NCBI RefSeq assembly: GCF_014646895.1
Contig: NZ_BMOD01000017.1
Location: 1-64,000, forward strand
Length of the DNA: 64,000 nt
Reading direction: 5' to 3'
DNA from: Deinococcus roseus
Lineage (GTDB): Bacteria > Deinococcota > Deinococci > Deinococcales > Deinococcaceae
Under the pieces are notes generated by a model. The model saw only the letters and a program-made list of their open reading frames with translations, was not told the DNA's origin and made no database searches. Below, piece after piece: positions 33,760 to 41,444 of this stretch. The position numbers and the translations under genes are program-made. Position 1 is the first letter of the stretch. Each line of letters starts with the position of its first letter.

Positions 33760-33934
33760 CACGGACCTCCGGCAGGGTGCAGCTTGCGGTGCTGTTGGTG
33801 GTGCTGTTGGTGGTGCTGTTGGTGGTGCTGTCTGCACAGCACACCTGTGTGGTGTTGCCAGGGCAGCCTGTTTCGGTGTGGGGAAGAAGGGTCTGGAATT
33901 CTGTTTCCATTGCAATCAGGTTGATGGGTTCCAT
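33752..33934 (-). CDS. Small Cys- and TTNS-repeat protein in the merR operon
   Basis: A 60-residue protein (MEPINLIAMETEFQTLLPHT start) with cysteines in GCPG, VCCADS and ASCTL. An exact threefold STTN repeat is encoded by three tandem copies of a 12-bp unit (about 33791-33830). It overlaps the MerC/T-like gene by 8 nt and follows merR by 34 nt, so it is translated as part of the operon. I do not know the family; a metal-binding carrier role is a guess from the cysteines and position. Confidence 0.55.
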   Translation of the reverse strand: MEPINLIAMETEFQTLLPHTETGCPGNTTQVCCADSTTNSTTNSTTNSTASCTLPEVRDE

Positions 33935-33968
33935 GCCCCCACTGTGCACCCTCCCCTCAGGGGGAGAG

Positions 33969-34370
33969 TCAAGCCTCTGAAAGCAGCACCACACAACAGG
34001 AGCTGGTACAATTCAGGGATTCCTGCTGTCTGGCCCAGTCCAGACGGGATTGCAGGTTCTCTTTGAGCTGCTGGATGTCTGAGATGCGCTGTTTGGCTTC
34101 CTGAATGTGACGTTCCAGAGCCGCAATGACGGTGCTGCATTCGCTGTCACCAGAGCAGCCCTGCTGCAGCACGGTTTTGATTTCGGTCAGAGACCAGCCC
34201 AGCTTCTGGGCAGAGCGGATGAACTGCACTTCTTCCAGCGCTTTCTCCGTGTACTGGCGGTACTGGCTTTCACTCACCGTGTGGGTGAGGAGGCCCTGAT
34301 CGCTCCAGTACCTGAGCGTCTTGATGGACTCAGAGGTGGTTTTTGAGAGCTGGCCAATGGTAAAAAGCAT
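33969..34370 (-). CDS. merR: MerR family metal-responsive regulator
   Basis: A 133-residue regulator. N-terminal MerR winged helix (MLFTIGQLSKTTSESIKTLR, YWSDQGLL) and a dimerisation helix with C72 and C78 (GCSGDSEC) are followed by a C-terminal loop NCTSSCCVV (C121, C125, C126). Mercury- and lead-type MerR proteins bind metal through one cysteine before the dimer helix and two after it, and this layout provides those plus extras. First gene of a four-gene minus-strand operon. The N-terminus and no upstream in-frame start support ATG 34370. Metal identity (Hg, Pb, Cd or As) is not certain. Confidence 0.85.
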   Translation of the reverse strand: MLFTIGQLSKTTSESIKTLRYWSDQGLLTHTVSESQYRQYTEKALEEVQFIRSAQKLGWSLTEIKTVLQQGCSGDSECSTVIAALERHIQEAKQRISDIQQLKENLQSRLDWARQQESLNCTSSCCVVLLSEA

Positions 34371-34438
34371 AAAGACAGTGTAGGGCTTTCAGAAGGGATT
34401 GCATCCACATGCTCTTGACGATGATCAGCAGCATCCAT

Positions 34439-34464
34439 TATCGTTGAATCGGAGAAAGACGATA
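34439..34464 (+). promoter_or_regulatory. ArsR-type operator, site 1
   Basis: TATCGTT-N12-GACGATA, ending at the start codon of the ArsR gene at 34464. A near-identical site with the same spacing lies at 34778-34803. Confidence 0.65.
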
Positions 34465-34763
34465 TGATGAGCTGGAACCGCCTGTCTGATTTGTTAAAAG
34501 CCCTGAATGGCGAAACCCGCCAGAAAATCCTGCTCTCCCTGTTCAGGGACGGCAAAGAGCGCACCGTCAATCAGGTGGCAGAAGAAATGGGGCTCGGGCA
34601 GAGCACCGCCAGCGAACACCTCACCCAGATGAAGCGGGCCGGAATCCTGACCTCCAGACGCATGGGCAAGGAAGTGCTGTACCGCCCTGACCGCGAGGAA
34701 TTGCTGTCTCAGTTGAGAGATCTTCAGCAACTTGTGGAAGAGTGCTGCCCTCCAGAGCCCTGA
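34464..34763 (+). CDS. arsR: ArsR family transcriptional repressor (1)
   Basis: A 99-residue winged-helix repressor (LLKALNGETRQKILLSLF, then VAEEMGLGQSTASEHLTQMK and AGILTSRRMGKEVLYRPDR). It lacks the classic CxC in the alpha-3 helix; the only cysteines are the C-terminal pair in VEECCPPEP, so its sensor site differs from the other two ArsR proteins of the island. Followed 48 nt later by the ArsO-like gene. Matching sites before its own start and before that gene suggest it controls both. Confidence 0.88.
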   Translation: MMSWNRLSDLLKALNGETRQKILLSLFRDGKERTVNQVAEEMGLGQSTASEHLTQMKRAGILTSRRMGKEVLYRPDREELLSQLRDLQQLVEECCPPEP

Positions 34764-34777
34764 TTTTTTGGTTTTCA

Positions 34778-34803
34778 TATCGTCAAATCCCGAAATAACG
34801 AAA
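34778..34803 (+). promoter_or_regulatory. ArsR-type operator, site 2
   Basis: TATCGTC-N12-AACGAAA, 9 nt before the ArsO-like start. Same arms and spacing as site 1, giving a consensus TATCGTY-N12-RACGAWA. Confidence 0.6.
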
Positions 34804-34811
34804 GGACAAAC

Positions 34812-35882
34812 ATGCTGGACACCCTGATCATTGGCGCAGGACAGGCGGGGCTCGCCACCGCCTATCACCTCAGAAACACTGGATTGAACTGCCTTTTGCT
34901 GGAAGCTGCCCAAAAAAACCAGGGCAGCTGGCCCACCTATTACAACAGCCTCACCCTCTTTTCCCCGGCCCGATTTTCCGCTTTGCCAGGGCTGCCTTTT
35001 CCGGGGAAACCGGACCATTATCCCACCCGCGATGAAGTCGGGCAGTACCTGCAAAATTATGCAAAGCATTTCCGGTTTCCCATCCAGACAGGCAGCAGGG
35101 TGATCAAGATCAGTGCATTGGACAGCCATTTTGAAATCCTCACCCACCCAGGTGAAACCCTGCAGTCTCGCAGCGTGGTGGTGGCCAGTGGTCCCTTCAA
35201 CCGCCCACATGTCCCCCATTTTCCGGGGCAGGAGCGTTACACCGGGCACCTCCTGCACAGCAGCCAGTACCAGAGCTGGGAAGATTTTGCAGGCAAACGG
35301 GTGGTGGTGGTGGGTGCCGGGAATTCCGCTGTGCAGATCGCCTGTGAACTTGCCCGGCACGCCACAGTGACCCTGGCCACCCGCAACAACATCCGCTTTG
35401 CCCCTCAAAAACTGCTGGGGGTGGATTTTCACCATCACCTGTCCCTGATTGACCGTCTGCCCCTGGGGCACCTGCTTCCACTGGGGAACAGCAGCCTGGT
35501 TTTTGACACCGGAACATACCAGCAGGCCATCCGGGAAGGCAAACCCGATCAAAGGCAGGTTTTCCAGTCTTTTACACCCCATGGGGTGCAGTGGTCAGAA
35601 GGCAACAGTGAAAAGGTGGATGCGGTGATCTTCGCCACAGGATTTTTGCCAAACCTGCCGTTTCTAGAAGGCACACCAGCCCTGGATGCAAGGGGATTTC
35701 CAGTTCAGAAACAGGGGGCCAGCCTGACCATGCCTGGACTGTATTTTGTGGGGCTTTCAGGTCAGCGCACCCTGGCTTCTGCCAGCTTAAGAGGTGTGGG
35801 ACAGGATGCAGCAGTGGTGGTCAGGCATCTAAAAAACCACTTGCAGCACCCTCAAAGAAAGGGCATCACATCCACACATTGA
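34812..35882 (+). CDS. arsO: Flavin-dependent monooxygenase / NAD(P)H oxidoreductase (ArsO-like)
   Basis: A 356-residue two-dinucleotide-domain flavoprotein. FAD-binding GAGQAG (residues 8-13) and NAD(P)H-binding GAGNSA (near 165) are intact, with FATGF late in the sequence, the ATG motif of class-B monooxygenases. The SPARFSALPGLPFPG and YPTRDEVGQYLQNYA segments are typical of ArsO, found in arsenic operons, whose precise reaction is unclear. Position directly after an ArsR gene and near arsC supports the name. AAAGGA precedes ATG 34812. Confidence 0.75.
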   Translation: MLDTLIIGAGQAGLATAYHLRNTGLNCLLLEAAQKNQGSWPTYYNSLTLFSPARFSALPGLPFPGKPDHYPTRDEVGQYLQNYAKHFRFPIQTGSRVIKISALDSHFEILTHPGETLQSRSVVVASGPFNRPHVPHFPGQERYTGHLLHSSQYQSWEDFAGKRVVVVGAGNSAVQIACELARHATVTLATRNNIRFAPQKLLGVDFHHHLSLIDRLPLGHLLPLGNSSLVFDTGTYQQAIREGKPDQRQVFQSFTPHGVQWSEGNSEKVDAVIFATGFLPNLPFLEGTPALDARGFPVQKQGASLTMPGLYFVGLSGQRTLASASLRGVGQDAAVVVRHLKNHLQHPQRKGITSTH

Positions 35883-35907
35883 CATTTATCTATCTTTTGA
35901 TTAACAT
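35879..35907 (+). promoter_or_regulatory. Consensus promoter giving a leaderless arsR transcript
   Basis: TTGACA (35879-35884), 17 nt, TAACAT (35902-35907), then only 6 nt to ATG 35914. Transcription should begin at or next to the start codon. The spacer (TATCTATC...TTGATTAA) may hold the ArsR operator. Confidence 0.7.
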
Positions 35908-35913
35908 GATCCC

Positions 35914-36267
35914 ATGAGCCCCGCAGTCCCCCTGATCCAGCTGGACACCACATTTGAGTCTGCTTCCCTTGAACAGGAACAACTTGACCAGGTGGCCTGG
36001 ATCTTCAAGGCCCTGTCAGACCCCATGCGACTCAAGATCCTGCTGTTCCTGCACAAACCCGAAGGCAACTGCTGCGGGCCAGACATCTGTGCCTGTGATC
36101 TGGAAAGCGTCACAGGGCTCACCCAGCCCACGGTCAGCCACCACATGAAATGCCTGATTTCTGCAGGATTGGTTTCCGGGGAAAAACGGGGCAAGTGGAT
36201 GTATTACCAGATCAACAAGAAAGGTTTTGCCCTGATCCAGCGGTTTTTGCCGCTGCTGGGAGGCTGA
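35914..36267 (+). CDS. arsR: ArsR family arsenic-sensing repressor (2)
   Basis: A 117-residue repressor with winged helix (ALSDPMRLKILLFL, TGLTQPTVSHHMKCLISAGL). The arsenic-type cysteine motif is CCGPDICAC (C53, C54, C59, C61) at the start of alpha-3, an expanded form of the As(III)-binding CxC. No ribosome site; the promoter 6 nt upstream indicates leaderless translation. It heads an operon with the DUF6428 and MFS genes. Confidence 0.92.
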   Translation: MSPAVPLIQLDTTFESASLEQEQLDQVAWIFKALSDPMRLKILLFLHKPEGNCCGPDICACDLESVTGLTQPTVSHHMKCLISAGLVSGEKRGKWMYYQINKKGFALIQRFLPLLGG

Positions 36268-36332
36268 ACGTCTCCTCTTTTTTTGCCCAACACATTGATG
36301 ACAGTCAATGTTTCTTCGAAAGGAGTTTTCCC

Positions 36333-36869
36333 ATGATCCAGATTTCCGAGCATCTCACCACCCGCCGTTTCCTGCAAACCCTCGAAGAACAGCAAGGCCT
36401 GCCCCTGGTGTTCCATCTTGGAGAGGACAAAGTGGTCCCGGTGGGATACCACGTTACCGAGATCAAAGCCGTGACTTTTGAAACGGTGGACTGCGGCGGC
36501 AAAGTGAACCAGTGGAAAGACACCATCGTGCAACTCTGGCGATCGAATCATGAAAAAGACGACCAGCACATGACCGCAGGCAAATTCCTCAAAATCTATG
36601 GTCAGGTGGCCTCCAGGGTCCATGTGCAGCAGGATGCTGAAATCAAATTCGAATATGGGGACGATGGAGCGCCCGCCGTGCACTTCGAAGTCTCTGACCT
36701 GCGCGTTTCTGACGGACAGTTGCAAGTGCATCTGGACTGGGTGGGCGTGCGCTGCAAGGCTGCAGACCGTGCCCGTGAAGCTGCTGTTCTGTCTGGTCAG
36801 AGTGAGAGCACCTGCTGTGGAACATCATCCAGCACGGAAAACAAAACCTCTGGTGGGTGTGGGTGCTGA
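36333..36869 (+). CDS. DUF6428 family protein
   Basis: A 178-residue cytosolic protein of the DUF6428 type, often seen in arsenic loci (FLQTLEEQQGLPLVFHLGED, TFETVDCGGKVNQWKDTIVQ, LWRSNHEKDDQHMTAGKFLK). The C-terminus is a flexible cysteine-rich tail (STCCGTSSSTENKTSGGCGC), likely a metalloid-binding handle. AGGAG precedes ATG 36333, and the 3' end overlaps the MFS transporter by 13 nt, so it may pass arsenite or an arsenical to that pump; this is inference. Confidence 0.8.
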   Translation: MIQISEHLTTRRFLQTLEEQQGLPLVFHLGEDKVVPVGYHVTEIKAVTFETVDCGGKVNQWKDTIVQLWRSNHEKDDQHMTAGKFLKIYGQVASRVHVQQDAEIKFEYGDDGAPAVHFEVSDLRVSDGQLQVHLDWVGVRCKAADRAREAAVLSGQSESTCCGTSSSTENKTSGGCGC

Positions 36870-38104
36870 AACCCTTTTATGGCTGGACCCTTGCACGGGT
36901 CCTGGCTGTGACCTGCACCCTCTCTTACGGGATTCTGTACTACACCTTTTCAGTGTTCACCCTCCCCATGGAACAGGAACTCGGCTGGACCAGGGCACAG
37001 ACCAGTCTGGGGTTCTCCATTGCCCTCCTGGTCTCTGGACTGCTGGGACCGATCCTGGGAAAACACGTCGACAAAAAAGGAGCCCGGAGCCTCATGACCC
37101 TGGGTTCTTTGATGGGCAGTGTGCTGGTGCTCCTCTGGGCGAATGTTCAGACCATCTGGCAATACTTTGCAGTCTGGACCCTGATGGGGGTCGCCTGGGC
37201 CGCTGTGTTTTACGAAGTGGCATTCACAGTCATTGCCCACTGGTTCAAACAACACCGTTCCAGAGCCCTCCTCATGATCACCCTGGTGGCGGGACTGGCC
37301 AGCACCATCTTCATTCCACTGTCCACCTGGCTGCTGGCCCACTTCAGCTGGAGGATGTCCCTGCAGGTTCTCTCAGGAATTCTTGCCCTGGGAACCATCC
37401 TGCCCCACCTGATTTTTCTGCGCAGCTTTCCCTGCGAAGTTGGACAGACGGTGGATGGTTTGCCTGAAACGCTCCCCAGCCAGCCCGTTTTGTCTTCCGA
37501 GAAACCCAGCATGGTCCTGAGAACTGCCACGTTCTGGTGGCTGACCGTGTCTTTCATGTTTGGAGCCGCGAACAGCATTGCCCTGGCCGCCCACATGGTC
37601 CCCATGCTCACGGAAAGAGGGTACAGTCCAGCTTTGATCTCCACAGCAGCAGCACTGGTGGGCTTCATGTCCCTTCCAGGACGCGCAATTTTCACGCCAC
37701 TCAGCGACGAAAAGGTGTCCAGCCTGAACCTCACGGTGGTCACCCTTTCAGCGCAAGCACTCGCATTCCTGAGCCTGCTGGTGCTGCCCGGGCAACTGGG
37801 ACTGTGGCTGTTTGTGGGTCTGTTCGGGCTCAGCAACGGAGCCCTCACCCTGGCCCGTGCAAAGCTCATTGCAGACACTTTTGGCACCAGCAATTATGGC
37901 TTCATCAGCGGAGCAATGAATTTGTGGGCCTCCCTTGCCAAAGCCTTTTTCCCGGTGCTGATGGGACTGCTGTACCTGCGCTTCCATGGATATGGACCTG
38001 TCCTGATCAGCCTCAGTGTCCTCTCTGTGCTGTCCATCTTTTCGGTCTGGCAGGCAGGGCGATTCCACCCACATGCAAATTCCAGCAGAACCCAGAACAC
38101 CTGA
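36857..38104 (+). CDS. MFS transporter of the arsenic island
   Basis: A 415-residue major facilitator with twelve membrane segments (FYGWTLARVLAVTCTLSYGI start, A-motif GKHVDKKGARSLM near 75). It starts with GTG 36857 inside the DUF6428 gene, so translation is coupled; GTG 36863 is the alternative. The substrate is not evident. Monocarboxylate-type or ArsJ/ArsK-style arsenical exporters fit the context. Convergent with the aquaporin gene, 2 nt apart. Confidence 0.85.
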   Translation: MWVLKPFYGWTLARVLAVTCTLSYGILYYTFSVFTLPMEQELGWTRAQTSLGFSIALLVSGLLGPILGKHVDKKGARSLMTLGSLMGSVLVLLWANVQTIWQYFAVWTLMGVAWAAVFYEVAFTVIAHWFKQHRSRALLMITLVAGLASTIFIPLSTWLLAHFSWRMSLQVLSGILALGTILPHLIFLRSFPCEVGQTVDGLPETLPSQPVLSSEKPSMVLRTATFWWLTVSFMFGAANSIALAAHMVPMLTERGYSPALISTAAALVGFMSLPGRAIFTPLSDEKVSSLNLTVVTLSAQALAFLSLLVLPGQLGLWLFVGLFGLSNGALTLARAKLIADTFGTSNYGFISGAMNLWASLAKAFFPVLMGLLYLRFHGYGPVLISLSVLSVLSIFSVWQAGRFHPHANSSRTQNT

Positions 38105-38106
38105 GC

Positions 38107-38772
38107 TCACTCAGGCCTGGGTTTCTGATGCAAAAATTCTGCCAGCAATGCACCCACAACTGCTCCCAGCAACGGACCCACCCAGAACACCCAGTGATCG
38201 TGCCATGCACCAGAAAACAGGGTCGGTCCAAAAGCCCGTGCAGGATTCAGCATGAGTCCAGTCAGAGGACCGGCCACACAGATCAGACTGGTGATGGTCA
38301 GACCCACAATCAGGGGTGCCTGAGGGTGGTTCTGGTGGGTGCCCACCCGAAAGATCACGAAGGTCAGAATGGCTGTGAACAGGACTTCCACTTTCAGGCC
38401 TCCAGGAAGGTCCAGTCCAGCAAAGAAGCCTGGCGTGCCGTAGTTTACCTGTTTTGAAGCTTCTGGCAGCAGGCTCTGGAGTGTTGCGATGGCAACTGCA
38501 GCACCTGAAAGCTGGGCCAGCACATACCCGAAGAAGTCTCCTGGAGGCAGCCTTCTGGTGACCAGGAAGGCAAAACTGACAGCCGGATTGAAGTGGGCAC
38601 CGGAGATCTTCCCTACACTGTAGGCCATGAACATCACGCCCATGCCGTGCCCCAGGGCAATCCCCAGCAGGCCTGCATGGAGGGTTCCCGTGGCGGTCAG
38701 CACAATGGCCCCCACCCCACCGAGGAGCAGCATGAAAGTTCCCAGGAATTCGGCGACCAGTTTCTGCCTCAC
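38107..38772 (-). CDS. Aquaporin/glycerol facilitator family channel (AqpS-like role)
   Basis: A 221-residue MIP-family channel with six membrane helices and both NPA boxes: FNPAV (62-64) and LNPAR (176-179). In arsenic operons such channels (AqpS) let arsenite flow out after arsenate reduction. The gene overlaps arsC by 4 nt, which strongly supports that role. The selectivity filter cannot be judged without alignment. Confidence 0.9.
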   Translation of the reverse strand: MRQKLVAEFLGTFMLLLGGVGAIVLTATGTLHAGLLGIALGHGMGVMFMAYSVGKISGAHFNPAVSFAFLVTRRLPPGDFFGYVLAQLSGAAVAIATLQSLLPEASKQVNYGTPGFFAGLDLPGGLKVEVLFTAILTFVIFRVGTHQNHPQAPLIVGLTITSLICVAGPLTGLMLNPARAFGPTLFSGAWHDHWVFWVGPLLGAVVGALLAEFLHQKPRPE

Positions 38773-39230
38773 GACAGGGCGACGGTGGGGCTTTGCTCGT
38801 AGCTTTCAGGGACATCCAGATTCTTGCTGAGCGCCACAACAAACTTCTCAAGTTGCACTTTCATCTGGTCCCGCACGGTGTTCCACCTGTCCTGACTGCC
38901 TCCCGAGGGGTCTGTAAAGGGGTAGTGCAGTCGGATGGTGCTGGCAGGATAGACCGGGCAGGCTTCTGCAGCACTGTCACACACGGTGATCACGTAATCA
39001 AAATTCCAGGGATCTGGCAGGTCAAAGAGCTTCTTGCTGGTGTGACTGGACAGGTCAATGCCGATGTCCTGCATGGCCTGCTTTGCCCCTTCTTTGACAA
39101 AAGTGGCCTCGGTGCCTGCGCTGTGCACTTCTGCCTGCAAACCGTGTTTCTGGGCAAGGTGTCTGAGCAGCCCTTCACCCATCTGGCTGCGGGCACTGTT
39201 GTGGGTGCACAAAATCAAAATTCTGGTCAT
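38769..39230 (-). CDS. arsC: Arsenate reductase, thioredoxin-coupled
   Basis: A 153-residue low-molecular-weight-phosphatase-fold reductase. The P-loop CTHNSARS gives nucleophile C8 and R14. The two later redox cysteines are C84 and C91 (VCDSAAEACPVYP), and HYPFTDPSG carries the general acid. This is the thioredoxin-linked type of ArsC. It is the second gene of arsR-arsC-aquaporin on the minus strand: 9 nt after arsR, overlapping the channel gene. Confidence 0.95.
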   Translation of the reverse strand: MTRILILCTHNSARSQMGEGLLRHLAQKHGLQAEVHSAGTEATFVKEGAKQAMQDIGIDLSSHTSKKLFDLPDPWNFDYVITVCDSAAEACPVYPASTIRLHYPFTDPSGGSQDRWNTVRDQMKVQLEKFVVALSKNLDVPESYEQSPTVALS

Positions 39231-39239
39231 GCGATCAGG

Positions 39240-39587
39240 TTAACACATCGATTCTGCTTGATGGGTCAGGGTGTGGTCAAGTCGTCTGGTCAGCAGATCT
39301 TCCAGCAGGTTGCCCCCGAGGTGGTACAGGGGAGCCATAACCATGCGGTAGTAGCTGTTTTTACCACGCTGCTCACTTTGTACCAGACCAGCTTCTTTGA
39401 GGATGCCCAGATGATAAGAGACTTTGCTCTGGTTGAGGCCAAGGTGGTGTTCAAGGTCACACACGCACAATTCCCGGTGGGCCAGCAAGGAGAGGATCTC
39501 GTAACGGATTTCATGGGCGATGGCTTTCAACAGGTCAAAAACAGGGCCTGGGATAAATTCCATTTGATGGTTTTCAGGTGTTCCCAT
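39240..39587 (-). CDS. arsR: ArsR family arsenic-sensing repressor (3)
   Basis: A 115-residue repressor (FDLLKAIAHEIRYEILSLLA, LGLNQSKVSYHLGILKEAGL) with the CVCDLE arsenic site (C41, C43) and a terminal cysteine (AESMC). I choose ATG 39587 because a -10 box TATACT ends 7 nt upstream, giving a leaderless message; the frame continues 27 residues further upstream without support, and ATG 39563 is also possible. It leads the arsR-arsC-aquaporin operon. Confidence 0.88.
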   Translation of the reverse strand: MGTPENHQMEFIPGPVFDLLKAIAHEIRYEILSLLAHRELCVCDLEHHLGLNQSKVSYHLGILKEAGLVQSEQRGKNSYYRMVMAPLYHLGGNLLEDLLTRRLDHTLTHQAESMC

Positions 39588-39594
39588 GCACCCA

Positions 39595-39600
39595 AGTATA
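39595..39600 (-). promoter_or_regulatory. -10 box of a leaderless arsR promoter
   Basis: TATACT on the minus strand, 7 nt before ATG 39587. No good -35 is seen, which would fit an ArsR-repressed promoter. Confidence 0.5.
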
Positions 39601-39980
39601 TGCTTTTGAGGGTCCCTGAAATCCAGGGGCCGGATCTTCCACAGCAAGCCTTCGCAATCCTTATGCAACCGCTCTTTCCGATACAGGTGTCGCTGCTGAA
39701 GGCAAATTTGTTTGCCAAAACACCCAGCAGCATAAGAGGGAAAACCCTTACCCTTCTGGCAAACCAGCTGAAGCCTGCTGCCAGACGCATGAAGTGCTGG
39801 ATGCTTTGAACCTAGAGCAATTTTTCATGATTCAGTCAGCTTCTCCTGATAGATTTGAGCATCTTCAATTCGTTCTCACAGGTCAAATCCTGCTTCAGCA
39901 GGGTGGTCATACGTTGTTGAACCCTCATGCTGGCGTCCCTTTTCAAGGCGGCGACCAGAAGCACATTTCAGGAGTTGCTC
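39601..39980. other. Divergent intergenic region
   Basis: About 380 bp without a supported gene. Contains two small perfect inverted repeats: GGCAAA-TTTG-TTTGCC (39701-39716) and CCTGCT-TC-AGCAGG (39889-39902), the second about 80 bp before the subtilisin start. Confidence 0.5.
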
Positions 39981-41372
39981 TTGTCCAGAACCTTCAAAAT
40001 TTCGCTTGCTGCCCTCACCCTCACCGCCCTCATGGCAGCCTGCAGCCAATCTCCCAGCACCACTGCCGTGAATGAACAGCAGGTTGCTCCACAGGCCCAG
40101 CCTGCCCAGAATTACGTACCAGATGAAGTGCTGGTGCAATACAGTGCAACAGAAACACAGCAAAGCACCATTGAGAAAAACCACGGGCTCTCCAGGAAAG
40201 AAACCGTGGCCCACAAGAACGGCAAGGTGCTGAAGCTGCTGAAGATCAACAACGGCAAGGGTGTGCAGCAAGCCATTCAGGAGCTGAAAAACCAGCCTGG
40301 TGTAGATTTCGCAGAGCCCAACTGGATTTACAACCATGAGGCCACCTCCAACGACCCTTACTTCACCGGAAACAACCTGTGGGGCATGTATGGCGATGCC
40401 AGCGCCCCCAGCAACATTTACGGCAGTCAGGCTGCAGAAGCGTGGGCAGCCGGGCACACCGGGTCAAAGGGTGTTTACATCGGCGTGATCGATGAGGGCA
40501 TCCAGTTCACCCACCCGGATCTGGCCGCCAACATCTGGACCAACCCCTTCGATCCCGTGGACGGCGTGGACAACGATGGCAACGGCCTGATCGATGACAC
40601 CCACGGCTGGGATTTTGCCAACGGCGACAACAGCATCTTTGACGGCACCAAACGGGCCGGACCTGACAGCCACGGCACCCACGTTTCTGGCACCATCGGG
40701 GGCATTGGGGGCAACGGTCAGGGTGTGGCAGGCGTAAACTGGAATGTCACCCTGATTTCCGGCAAATTCCTGGGTGGCAGGGGCGGCACCACCGCCAACG
40801 CCATCAAGGCCGTGGATTACTTCACCGACCTGAAAAAACGCCACGGCCTGAACCTCGTGGCAACCAGCAACTCCTGGGGTGGCGGCGGCTTCTCACAGGG
40901 TCTGCTGGATGCCATCAACCGTGCGGGTGACGCTGGAATCCTGTTCATTGCTGCAGCAGGAAACGGGGGCAACGACGGGGTCAGCGACAACAACGACTCG
41001 GTGGCCAACTACCCCTCCAACTACGACTGCACCAATGGCGGAACCCGTGGCTGGGATTGCGTGATTGCCGTGGCCGCCATCGACTCCAAAGGGGCACTGG
41101 CCAGCTTCTCCAACTACGGAGCGAAAACCGTGGACATTGGTGCCCCTGGTGTGGCCATTTACTCTTCGGTGCCCACCAATTCCTACGCTTCTTACAACGG
41201 CACTTCCATGGCCACCCCACACGTTTCCGGTGCTGCGGCCCTGTATGCCAGCACCCACCCCGGAGCCACCGCCCAGCAGATCAAAGACGCCATTCTGGCT
41301 GCTGCCGTGCCCACCGCTTCCCTGTCCGGCAAGACCGTGACGGGGGGTCGCCTGAACGTCAGCGGGTTCTGA
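39981..41372 (+). CDS. S8 family (subtilisin-like) serine protease lipoprotein
   Basis: A 463-residue exported protease. With the TTG start at 39981 the N-terminus is a textbook lipoprotein signal (MSRTFKISLAALTLTALMAA, then Cys21), and AGGAG lies 6 nt upstream; ATG 39927 lacks a ribosome site and would spoil the signal. A prodomain follows (DEVLVQYSATE, NQPGVDFAEPNW). Catalytic triad: D171 (GVIDEGI), H231 (DSHGTHVSGT) and S409 (NGTSMATPHVSG), with oxyanion Asn in AAAGNGG. Probably a cell-surface scavenging protease. Followed by a strong terminator. Confidence 0.92.
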   Translation: MSRTFKISLAALTLTALMAACSQSPSTTAVNEQQVAPQAQPAQNYVPDEVLVQYSATETQQSTIEKNHGLSRKETVAHKNGKVLKLLKINNGKGVQQAIQELKNQPGVDFAEPNWIYNHEATSNDPYFTGNNLWGMYGDASAPSNIYGSQAAEAWAAGHTGSKGVYIGVIDEGIQFTHPDLAANIWTNPFDPVDGVDNDGNGLIDDTHGWDFANGDNSIFDGTKRAGPDSHGTHVSGTIGGIGGNGQGVAGVNWNVTLISGKFLGGRGGTTANAIKAVDYFTDLKKRHGLNLVATSNSWGGGGFSQGLLDAINRAGDAGILFIAAAGNGGNDGVSDNNDSVANYPSNYDCTNGGTRGWDCVIAVAAIDSKGALASFSNYGAKTVDIGAPGVAIYSSVPTNSYASYNGTSMATPHVSGAAALYASTHPGATAQQIKDAILAAAVPTASLSGKTVTGGRLNVSGF

Positions 41373-41396
41373 GCTTCAAATCAGACCTCAAACCAG

Positions 41397-41425
41397 AAAC
41401 AGGCAGCCATGGCTGCCTGTTTTTT
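41397..41425 (+). terminator. Rho-independent terminator of the S8 gene
   Basis: AAACAGGCAGCC/GGCTGCCTGTTT with a 2-nt loop and TTTTTT run. Confidence 0.9.
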
Positions 41426-41444
41426 GCTTTTCACATGCTTTCTC

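Noticed and set aside
33791..33830. Tandem 12-bp repeat considered as a CRISPR or VNTR locus
   Set aside because: Only three contiguous copies without spacers, in frame inside a small coding gene; listed there instead.
39527..39790. 87-residue minus-strand ORF upstream of arsR
   Set aside because: Overlaps the arsR coding region in another frame and lacks any ribosome site or domain.
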